A stretch of 6,525 nt of DNA from Chthonomonadaceae bacterium. GTDB lineage: Bacteria > Armatimonadota > Chthonomonadetes > Chthonomonadales > Chthonomonadaceae. The notes under the pieces were generated by a model that made no database searches, was not told where the DNA came from, and worked only from the letters and a program-made list of their open reading frames with translations. Shown piece after piece: positions 1 through 5,314 of this stretch. Positions within the stretch are counted from its first letter, which is position 1. Each line of letters starts with the position of its first letter. Both the position numbers and the translations under genes were made by a program. The DNA lies in contig JANXLO010000090.1 of assembly GCA_025355115.1 (NCBI GenBank), positions 1 through 6,525 of the forward strand. The letters are read 5' to 3'.

Positions 1-215
1 GGATGATCGAGCAGGCTCTGGCCCAGAACACACCGGAGGCGCTGTTTCTGTTCCACAAGGGAATGATCTATGCGAAGGCAGGGGACCCACAGACCGCACG
101 GCTTGCACTGTATCAGGCGCTCAGCACTAATCCGCATTTTCATCCGCTTTACGTGCAGACTGCAGAGCAGATGGTGAAGGAGTTGGGGGACGCCAAAAAG
201 CTCACCCAGCGATAG
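1..215 (+). CDS. TPR-repeat protein, C-terminal fragment
   Basis: The reading frame is open from the left edge (codons begin at base 3) to a TAG at 213-215, giving the last 70 or so residues of a protein whose start lies outside the window. Residues about 11-45 of the fragment fit one tetratricopeptide (TPR) helix-turn-helix unit: small residues at the packing positions (G20, A24, A32, A39), a central GDP turn, and a proline closing the unit (NP). TPR units act as protein-protein binding scaffolds, so the partner and role cannot be inferred from this piece. The tail after the repeat (ending KLTQR) is short and charged. The ATG at base 3 could in principle start a 70-residue protein, but a single repeat at the very end of a longer protein is much more likely. 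The gene runs toward the mutS-like gene, tail to tail, with 67 bases between the stops. Confidence 0.65.
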   Translation, partial: MIEQALAQNTPEALFLFHKGMIYAKAGDPQTARLALYQALSTNPHFHPLYVQTAEQMVKELGDAKKLTQR

Positions 216-263
216 ACCGTCCGTTCCAGGCTGGCCGAAGCTTCGCAAGCAGAGTAGCAGCTC

Positions 264-278
264 CACCGCGATGCGGTG
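264..278. terminator. Hairpin between convergent genes, possible bidirectional terminator
   Basis: CACCGC (264-269) and GCGGTG (273-278) form a perfect 6-bp stem with a 3-base loop, placed between the stop of the TPR gene (215) and the stop of the mutS-like gene (283). Neither strand has a T-run directly after the stem, so a classical intrinsic terminator is not supported. Upstream, the 10-base palindrome CGAAGCTTCG (236-245) lies in the same gap. The position fits transcript 3' ends for both genes, but the function is inferred from location. Confidence 0.3.
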
Positions 279-282
279 CAGA

Positions 283-2073
283 TCAAACCTCGAGTCCCAC
301 GGCCCGCATCAGTTCGATAGCGTTGCTGCGGGTAACGACACCCGGTCGGAGATGGTAGTCAAAGTGCATCTTGCCCTCGGTGATCGTGTCCTCGAAGTGA
401 ACATTGATGGCATGCAGTTCAGGGTCGGAGGCGATCTGCGTGAGGCTCAAATCGTGTGTTGTGAGCAGACCTACCGCGCCCTCCCGCAACAGGGAGCGCA
501 GAACGGCCTCCGCTCCCAATCGCCGGTCGTGAGAGTTCGTTCCGTGCAGAATCTCGTCCAGTAGAAAGAGCAGCGGCGGCTGAGTTTTGCCGATGTCGAC
601 GATCTGACGCAGACGCTGGATCTCCGCATAGAAGCGTGAGATGCCGCCCTGAAGCGAGTCTTGCGTGCGCAACGACGCGCCGATCTGCATCGGGGTGAGC
701 ACAAAGCGCTCCGCCCGCACCGGCCCCCCAGCGAGGGCGAGCACCATATTAACGCCTGTCGTGCGCATCAAGGTGCTTTTTCCCGACATGTTCGAACCGC
801 TTATGATATAGCAGCGAGTCGCCTCGTCGATGTTGACATCGTTGCGAATGGCCTGCTCTAGAGGAAGCAGGGGATGGGCAATTCCCGTCGCCTGAAGCAT
901 GATTCCGCTCTCCAGGATCACGGGGAAGGGGTCGTCAGGATGCTCGTACGCATAGGCGGCAAGCGAAATGAGAGCCTCGAACTCGCCCAGGGTTCGCATC
1001 CACTCCATGAGGCGGGAGCCGTTCGCGGCGCGCCAATTCTGCACCCCGAAGGCCAGCTGTACCGTCCAGAGAAGGACGGCATCCACCGGCAAGAATAAGA
1101 CCTGTTCGCGCAGATTTAGCCATCCCAAAAGAGCTTGAAGCTTAGCGATCTGCATAGATGCGCGCTTGCCGTCGAACACAAGATGTGACTGCAAATCTTT
1201 TAGCAGGTCGGAGTCGAACTCCGATGTCTCGATGTGCGACAGCAGAGCGGAGAGCAGGCTGAGCTGTTGGGCTGGCCGGTCCGTAGTGAGCAACACCTGC
1301 TGTATGCCCTGTCGCTGTCTGAACAAGAGCCCCCAATCCAGAAGCACGAGGACGATCAGCGCATAGTATCCGTGGCCCGCCAGTCCCCAGACGGCGGCAC
1401 AGATATTTACTGCCATCAACGTGGCCACGCCCGCCCATACTTTCGGTGAAATTGGCTCGGAAGATTCCAAGCTCCAATCGGCAAGCACCTTCGGCTGCAA
1501 GTTGGAGCGCGCCTCCGCGCCTGCTGCGCCTGTCGCTTCACGGAAGTCCAGGCGATCACGCAGGTCTATCACTGCACTCTGTCTCTCTCGAATTGTGGCC
1601 GAGTCTGCTGGAGCGGAGAGCCAGGCTGCAAGCGTTGCCTCTCCCATCTGAGTTCGTGCCGTGCAGAGGAGCTCGAACAGCGATCCGCGCCCAAATATGT
1701 CGAGGTCGGATGTGTACGGATGCTCGGCAGTCACGAACCGTTCACCTCTGACGCCCATGCCTATCCAGCGGTCGCCCATTCGACGCAGACCCTGATCGTA
1801 AAACTCCTCCGCTCGTTTTGCCTTCTCCAATAGTCTAAGCAGCCTATCGTGCCCGACAAGAAGCGCTATGAACATGACGGCGGGAAGAGTCAGCCACCAG
1901 GCGGAGAACAGATGATCGTGCCATGCGAGCCAGCCCAGCACTATCATACCAAGGAAAGTCGCCGTACGGGCACGACCAAAGACAATATGGCGATGGGACA
2001 GTCCCTGAACCGCTACGCGGCGCTCCTCCAGACGACGGCTGTACTCCGCATGACTCATACTCGGTGATGACAT
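283..2073 (-). CDS. Membrane-anchored MutS-like ATPase (MutS domain V, no mismatch-recognition domain)
   Basis: This 596-residue protein ends in a clear MutS-family ATPase domain. The Walker A loop is GSNMSGKS (426-433), the segment DSLQGGISRFYAEIQRL (472-488) matches the family's composite-site region, Walker B is LLFLLDE (501-507) followed by HGTNSHDR (510-517), and TTH at 538-540 is the switch histidine. Residues about 265-400 resemble the helical core/lever domain. Unlike canonical MutS (about 850 residues), there is no N-terminal mismatch-binding domain with its F-x-E motif. Instead there are two hydrophobic helical hairpins, about 37-51 plus 57-74 and 212-232 plus 235-251, predicting four membrane spans with the ATPase in the cytoplasm. 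It also lacks the C-terminal Smr nuclease of MutS2. Genome pipelines often label this type 'DNA mismatch repair protein MutS', but without a mismatch sensor that role is doubtful. The ATG at 2073 is chosen because AGAAGGGA lies at 2093-2086, a rather long 12 bases away. An in-frame ATG at 2058 is the alternative. Confidence 0.88.
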   Translation of the reverse strand: MSSPSMSHAEYSRRLEERRVAVQGLSHRHIVFGRARTATFLGMIVLGWLAWHDHLFSAWWLTLPAVMFIALLVGHDRLLRLLEKAKRAEEFYDQGLRRMGDRWIGMGVRGERFVTAEHPYTSDLDIFGRGSLFELLCTARTQMGEATLAAWLSAPADSATIRERQSAVIDLRDRLDFREATGAAGAEARSNLQPKVLADWSLESSEPISPKVWAGVATLMAVNICAAVWGLAGHGYYALIVLVLLDWGLLFRQRQGIQQVLLTTDRPAQQLSLLSALLSHIETSEFDSDLLKDLQSHLVFDGKRASMQIAKLQALLGWLNLREQVLFLPVDAVLLWTVQLAFGVQNWRAANGSRLMEWMRTLGEFEALISLAAYAYEHPDDPFPVILESGIMLQATGIAHPLLPLEQAIRNDVNIDEATRCYIISGSNMSGKSTLMRTTGVNMVLALAGGPVRAERFVLTPMQIGASLRTQDSLQGGISRFYAEIQRLRQIVDIGKTQPPLLFLLDEILHGTNSHDRRLGAEAVLRSLLREGAVGLLTTHDLSLTQIASDPELHAINVHFEDTITEGKMHFDYHLRPGVVTRSNAIELMRAVGLEV

Positions 2074-2104
2074 TCGCTCGCGGCATCCCTTCTACCCAAA
2101 GCTC

Positions 2105-2133
2105 TGCTCATTATGCGGGAAGTACAGTATAAT
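2105..2133 (+). promoter_or_regulatory. Predicted promoter of the BT1-like transporter gene
   Basis: A consensus TATAAT lies at 2128-2133, with TGCTCA (2105-2110, 3/6 match to -35) 17 bases upstream. Transcription would begin near 2140, which leaves an untranslated leader of about 158 nt before the ATG at 2298. Its -35 covers the -10 of the opposite promoter and vice versa, so polymerase should not be able to occupy both at once. Confidence 0.6.
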
Positions 2134-2138
2134 GTGCA
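2110..2138 (-). promoter_or_regulatory. Predicted promoter of the mutS-like gene
   Basis: On the minus strand, TGCACA (2138-2133, 4/6 match to the sigma70 -35) is followed after exactly 17 bases by CATAAT (2115-2110, 5/6 match to -10). Transcription would start near 2103, giving a leader of about 30 nt that contains the AGAAGGGA ribosome binding site (2093-2086) ahead of the ATG at 2073. It overlaps almost completely with the divergent promoter of the transporter gene. Confidence 0.55.
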
Positions 2139-2189
2139 AGTTTTCCGATTTTCTTCATTGCAGGTGAATGGAAGGCTCATTTGTGTTGT

Positions 2190-2281
2190 CACGGAGTGTA
2201 GCGGGCGGCGTAGTTGAAAGCCAGGTCTCTGTGCTGTTGTGCCACTCCGTGCTGCACCGCTGTCTGCGCAAAAATACAGAC
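2190..2281 (+). promoter_or_regulatory. Structured 5' leader of the BT1-like gene
   Basis: CACGGAGTG (2190-2198) and CACTCCGTG (2243-2251) are perfect reverse complements and form a 9-bp stem closing a 44-base loop. A second hairpin, GTCTG (2262-2266) with CAGAC (2277-2281) around a 10-base loop, ends 7 bases before the ribosome binding site at 2289. An alternative pairing also exists: CCAG plus GTCT in the large loop (2221-2228) can pair with CTGG (2287-2290) and AGAC (2278-2281), which would break the second hairpin and cover part of the Shine-Dalgarno sequence. The layout is what a translation-controlling leader would look like, but no known riboswitch class can be assigned. Confidence 0.4.
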
Positions 2282-2288
2282 CCCCTCT

Positions 2289-2292
2289 GGAG
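2289..2292 (+). promoter_or_regulatory. Ribosome binding site fixing the transporter start
   Basis: GGAG lies five bases before the ATG at 2298. This selects that ATG over the in-frame TTG at 2214, which has no comparable site and would add a 28-residue cysteine-rich stretch before the conserved region. Confidence 0.7.
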
Positions 2293-2297
2293 ACGCC

Positions 2298-3695
2298 ATG
2301 ACCCTCATGAGCAACGCCCCCTCTTCGGAAATTTCACCAAAAAATCAGGCTTTGCGCACTGCACTCCTGGTAGCCTTAGCCATTTTCATCACCGAACTCA
2401 TTGGAGCTCTGACAGGAGAGAAGCTGGCACTGCTCTTCAAGCAAGAGCTGCATTTGAGTGCAGGCGATGTGGGAACTCTTCACATTCTGGTCGGCATCCC
2501 AAGTTACCTTCAGCCATTCGTGGGAGCGTGGGCTGATCTCTTTCCGCTGTTTGGCTTCAATCGTCGCTCTTATTTCGTGCTTGGAGCGCTCCTTGATGCC
2601 TTCGGCTTCTGCTGCCTCTCCTTCCTCCATACTTATCACTACGCTACAGTGGTAGGACTGCTAATTCTGACGGCATCTGGCGGCATAATGCTTTGGGTCA
2701 TGACAAATGCAGTTATGGTCGCCGTCGGTAACATGACAGGCTCGTTCGGTCGCCTGCAATCAACTCTCATGTTCGTGCCAGCCATAATGCAGATGGCGTT
2801 TACGAGTCACCTAGGCGGGTATGCGGCAGAGAAAATGTCGTATGCGACTGTCTTTATGCTGGCGGCTTTGCTTAGCCTTGCTCGCGGGTCCCTATTTGGC
2901 CTTATGGTTGAACCGAAACGCCAGGCAGTCACTTCCAGCGTTCAGGTCGATGAAGCGCGAAGGGATTCGGCAGAACGGAAACTTCAAGAGCGAGCAAAGA
3001 CTGCGCAGGCGCTGCGCAAAGCCGCCGCGACACAGGGATTATGGGTCATAGTGGCCTATGTTTTCTACCTCATACTGACCCCCGGCCTGAACCTTGCAGA
3101 GATATACTTCGAGCAAGATGCCTTGAAATTCTCGCCGCAGTTCATCGGCGACCTCGGGATATATAAGGCAATGGGGGCACTAGTCGCCATCGCAGGGTTC
3201 GGTCTGTTTTCTCGCCGGCTGCCGATCAGTGCGCTCGTCTGGGGAGCTTGGATCATGGATACACTCGGCTATCTCTGCCAGCTTCAGGTGAGAGATGCGC
3301 ACTCCGCGCAGATGTTCCTCGGATTAGCCACCATGGTCGGGACTATTTACGGCTTGTGTCTCTATACTCTTGCGGCGCGCGCCTGTCCCCCAGGCATAGA
3401 GGGTACGGTCTACGGATTGGTGCTAGCCACGATCGCGTTCGCAGGGACGATGAGCAACAAGATTGGGAGCTCGCTTTATGAATTCTTCGGTCCCGCACAT
3501 GGACACACGATCACTCATGGCTGGATCTATGGACAGTGGAGCGGATTCGCATTAACCGTAGTGGGATTCGTCTTCATCCCCTTCCTGCCCGCCTGGACGA
3601 GAAGCCGTGAGAGGATGGGTGATGCCGCCGACCGTGTGAAAGCGGAGATGGCTGCCTCTCACTTTCCGGCTGATGAGAATGCGCTGGCGAAGTGA
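2298..3695 (+). CDS. BT1-like (folate/biopterin transporter family) MFS permease
   Basis: This 465-residue membrane protein has about 12 hydrophobic helices in two halves joined by a charged cytoplasmic loop (about 205-246, rich in R, E and K), the usual major facilitator layout. Two segments point to the folate-biopterin transporter (BT1) family. One is YLQPFVGAWADLFPLFG (70-86) followed by FNRRSYFVLG (87-96), resembling the family's 'KP-x-G-x-x-SD-x-FP-x-FGYRRRSY' stretch. The other is RACPPGIEGTVYGLVLATI (361-379), resembling the 'CPPGIEAT' segment late in the protein. Characterised members carry folates and pterins in protozoa, cyanobacteria and plant plastids; substrate and direction here are inferred only from family. 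The first 18 residues are polar and no signal peptide is seen. The protein ends in a soluble charged tail of about 35 residues. The gene sits behind an unusually long, foldable leader and shares its promoter region head to head with the mutS-like gene. Confidence is high for MFS and moderate for BT1. Confidence 0.82.
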   Translation: MTLMSNAPSSEISPKNQALRTALLVALAIFITELIGALTGEKLALLFKQELHLSAGDVGTLHILVGIPSYLQPFVGAWADLFPLFGFNRRSYFVLGALLDAFGFCCLSFLHTYHYATVVGLLILTASGGIMLWVMTNAVMVAVGNMTGSFGRLQSTLMFVPAIMQMAFTSHLGGYAAEKMSYATVFMLAALLSLARGSLFGLMVEPKRQAVTSSVQVDEARRDSAERKLQERAKTAQALRKAAATQGLWVIVAYVFYLILTPGLNLAEIYFEQDALKFSPQFIGDLGIYKAMGALVAIAGFGLFSRRLPISALVWGAWIMDTLGYLCQLQVRDAHSAQMFLGLATMVGTIYGLCLYTLAARACPPGIEGTVYGLVLATIAFAGTMSNKIGSSLYEFFGPAHGHTITHGWIYGQWSGFALTVVGFVFIPFLPAWTRSRERMGDAADRVKAEMAASHFPADENALAK

Positions 3696-3736
3696 ATGAC
3701 AGGCTTCCAGTGCGCCATCAACTGCTGCGAGAGTGC

Positions 3737-3765
3737 GAGACTTTCTTCTGCGGTTCGGCTATAAT
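3737..3765 (+). promoter_or_regulatory. Predicted promoter of tilS, possibly giving a leaderless mRNA
   Basis: A consensus TATAAT (3760-3765) lies 17 bases after GAGACT (3737-3742, 3/6 match to -35). The expected transcription start, 6-8 bases after the -10, falls on or next to the ATG at 3772. There is no Shine-Dalgarno sequence at a workable distance before this ATG; CAGG ends one base from it. Confidence 0.6.
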
Positions 3766-3771
3766 GCAGGC

Positions 3772-5256
3772 ATGAAGAGTCATCAGGGAGAGCTGGTCGA
3801 GACAATGCGCCGCACCGTCGTGCGCGACAGTCTGTTCAAGGCAGGGCAGACTGTTCTTGTGGCAGTGTCCGGCGGGCCGGATTCGACGGCTCTGCTGCAC
3901 GCGCTCGCAGGGATGCGCGCTGAATGGGAGTTGAAGCTGACGGCGGCGCATCTCAACCACGGATTCAGAGGCGCTGAGGCGGAGGGTGATGCCGAGTATG
4001 CGGAGCAGCTATGCCGCTCGGTTGATGTTCCCTGTCGGTGCGAAGTCGCAGACGTTCCAGCGATGAGTCGGCGGCTCCACGTCTCGTCCCAAGTCGGAGC
4101 CCGCACTGCGCGACATTCATTTCTTCGTCAAACAGCAGACGAGACAGGAGCAGATCTGATCGCCCTCGGCCATACCAAGGACGATCAGATCGAGACCGTG
4201 CTCCAGCATATCCTGCGAGGCAGCGGGCTTGCGGGCTTGGCCGGAATGACAACGCTGGATCCTCCTCTAGTTCGCCCTCTTCTGCACGTATCGAGGAGTG
4301 AGACGCAGGCCTACTGCGCACGACACTCCCTGTTTCCACGCATCGACTCCTCCAACGAAAAGCCGGACTATAGCCGGAACCGTTTGCGCGCGGAACTGCT
4401 GCCTCACCTGGCAACGTACTACAACCAACGCATAGGTGATTCGCTCCTGCGGCTTTCAACGCTTGCGGAGGCGGATAATCGACTGCTCGACGAATTAGCC
4501 AGCCATAGCTTGCAACGAACAGTTCTGTCGCGATCCTCACATGAACTACGTCTCGATCTTGCCGCTGTAAGAGCTCTCCCGCTTGCGCTGCAACGCCGAG
4601 TCGTCCGGGGTGCAATCGCTGAAGTGAGGGGCAGTCTTCAGGACATCGGGATGGAGATGGTCGAGAATGTTCTGGCAGCAGCCGCAACGTCGCAACTCAG
4701 TGTTTTCACGCTCCCATCAGGTGATGGAGCATCCGTGTGCGTTGGGCTCACGCTCGCCGAGTTGCGCTTCTGGCTGCTTGCCCCGGCTTCCCAGACTCTT
4801 CCCTGGAGCCGCCAGTTGCCATTGCCAGGCACGCTGATCATAGAGGCGGCTGGCATCATAGCGGAAACCGCCCAAGTGCCCACAATGGAGTCTGCCCGGA
4901 AGAGAGGTTGGCCCGGAGAGAACTGCCTGCTGCTCCGCGAATCCGATCATGCGTTGCCTCTGACATTGCGATCTTGGCGGAGCGGGGACAGAATGCGTCC
5001 TCTAGGTTTGGACGGGACCAAAAAGCTTCAGGATCTGTTCACGGATTGCAGGATTTCCGGCGCAGCTCGGCACAGAGTTCCTGTGCTTGCCGATGCGAAT
5101 GACCGCGTACTCGCGGTGCTCGGGGTGCGGGTTGGAGAGCAGACAGTGAGCCCTTCCGATAGGGAAACGGAAGGCGGCGGATATATTCTTGTGACATGGA
5201 CACCATACACTCCCGACAGTGGAACGGAAACGGGACGGGCAGACGTTGTGCTATAA
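3772..5256 (+). CDS. tilS: tRNA(Ile)-lysidine synthetase TilS
   Basis: TilS uses ATP to attach lysine to C34 of the CAU-anticodon isoleucine tRNA, so that it reads AUA and is charged with isoleucine. From the ATG at 3772 the protein has 494 residues, slightly longer than most family members. The N-terminal PP-loop ATPase is clear: SGGPDS (33-38), the HLNHGFRG segment (60-67), GHTKDDQIET (133-142) and the tRNA-contacting stretch SSNEKPDYSRNRLRAELLP (193-211). The C-terminal TilS domain appears as SWRSGDRMRPLGLDGTKKLQ (401-420) and RHRVPVLAD (443-451). A GTG at 3733 would add 13 residues, but it would place the -10 box inside the coding region, so I prefer 3772. An ATG at 3805 with GGGAGAG 12 bases upstream is a second possibility (483 residues). 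The final codon and TAA sit inside the ftsH -10 box. Its neighbour ftsH is a common genomic partner. Confidence 0.96.
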   Translation: MKSHQGELVETMRRTVVRDSLFKAGQTVLVAVSGGPDSTALLHALAGMRAEWELKLTAAHLNHGFRGAEAEGDAEYAEQLCRSVDVPCRCEVADVPAMSRRLHVSSQVGARTARHSFLRQTADETGADLIALGHTKDDQIETVLQHILRGSGLAGLAGMTTLDPPLVRPLLHVSRSETQAYCARHSLFPRIDSSNEKPDYSRNRLRAELLPHLATYYNQRIGDSLLRLSTLAEADNRLLDELASHSLQRTVLSRSSHELRLDLAAVRALPLALQRRVVRGAIAEVRGSLQDIGMEMVENVLAAAATSQLSVFTLPSGDGASVCVGLTLAELRFWLLAPASQTLPWSRQLPLPGTLIIEAAGIIAETAQVPTMESARKRGWPGENCLLLRESDHALPLTLRSWRSGDRMRPLGLDGTKKLQDLFTDCRISGAARHRVPVLADANDRVLAVLGVRVGEQTVSPSDRETEGGGYILVTWTPYTPDSGTETGRADVVL

Positions 5257-5257
5257 T
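5249..5257 (+). promoter_or_regulatory. Extended -10 promoter of ftsH, overlapping the tilS stop codon
   Basis: TGC followed by TATAAT (5249-5257) is a full extended -10 element. The bases 17 upstream do not resemble a -35, which extended -10 promoters can tolerate. The TAA at 5254-5256 ends tilS, so the promoter and the end of the upstream gene are the same bases. Transcription would start near 5264, giving a leader of about 51 nt. Confidence 0.6.
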
Positions 5258-5261
5258 GTAT

Positions 5262-5301
5262 GGCGTTAGGGAACTGCCAGTGTCGCGCTGCGGGCGACGC
5301 C
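5262..5301 (+). promoter_or_regulatory. Short structured leader of ftsH
   Basis: GTCGC (5282-5286) pairs with GCGAC (5294-5298) around a 7-base loop. GGC (5262-5264) can pair with GCC (5299-5301), stacking under that hairpin. The fold ends immediately before the Shine-Dalgarno sequence and leaves it unpaired. It may protect the 5' end or modulate translation; both are inferences. Confidence 0.3.
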
Positions 5302-5310
5302 GGAGGAGGT
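5302..5310 (+). promoter_or_regulatory. Strong ribosome binding site fixing the TTG start of ftsH
   Basis: GGAGGAGGT is a near-perfect match to the 16S rRNA 3' end, with five bases between AGGAGG and the TTG at 5315. It settles the start: an in-frame TAG at 5267-5269 rules out a longer protein, and the next in-frame ATG (5348) lies inside the first membrane helix. Confidence 0.85.
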
Positions 5311-5314
5311 CGTA

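Larger units (their letters stand above)
2105..2138. repeat. Imperfect inverted repeat spanning the divergent promoters
   Basis: The left arm TGCTCATTAT (2105-2114) and right arm ATAATGTGCA (2129-2138) are reverse complements except at one position, with a 14-base spacer. Each arm contains the -10 of one promoter and the -35 of the other. The dyad may simply reflect mirrored promoter elements, or it may be an operator for a dimeric regulator. The sequence alone does not separate these. Confidence 0.6.

Noticed and set aside
228..245. CCAGGCTGG and CGAAGCTTCG palindromes as terminator or attachment site.
   Set aside because: Loops are too small for stable hairpins, there is no T-run, and no mobile element is nearby.
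2190..2251. Outright assignment as a tetrahydrofolate riboswitch.
   Set aside because: Only the outer stem resembles the class; the inner helices and pseudoknot sequences are not recognisable and the element is about 30 nt too short. Kept as a hypothesis only.
2214..2297. In-frame TTG extension of the transporter by 28 residues rich in cysteine.
   Set aside because: No ribosome binding site for the TTG, no resemblance to a family N-terminus, and the segment overlaps the 9-bp leader stem. GGAG at 2289 points to the ATG at 2298.
2168..2536. Open frame of 122 codons starting in the transporter leader (AGGTGA two bases before the ATG).
   Set aside because: It runs 239 bases into the strongly supported transporter in another frame, has no recognisable domain and has a composition typical of a shadow frame. 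It is worth remembering only as a possible translated upstream frame.
3733..3771. GTG start for tilS, 13 residues upstream.
   Set aside because: The -10 box would lie inside the coding sequence, no Shine-Dalgarno precedes it, and the added residues are not part of the TilS fold.
3965..4687. 240-codon open frame on the minus strand.
   Set aside because: Lies wholly inside tilS, antisense to the conserved PP-loop domain, with no recognisable motif; a high-G+C shadow.
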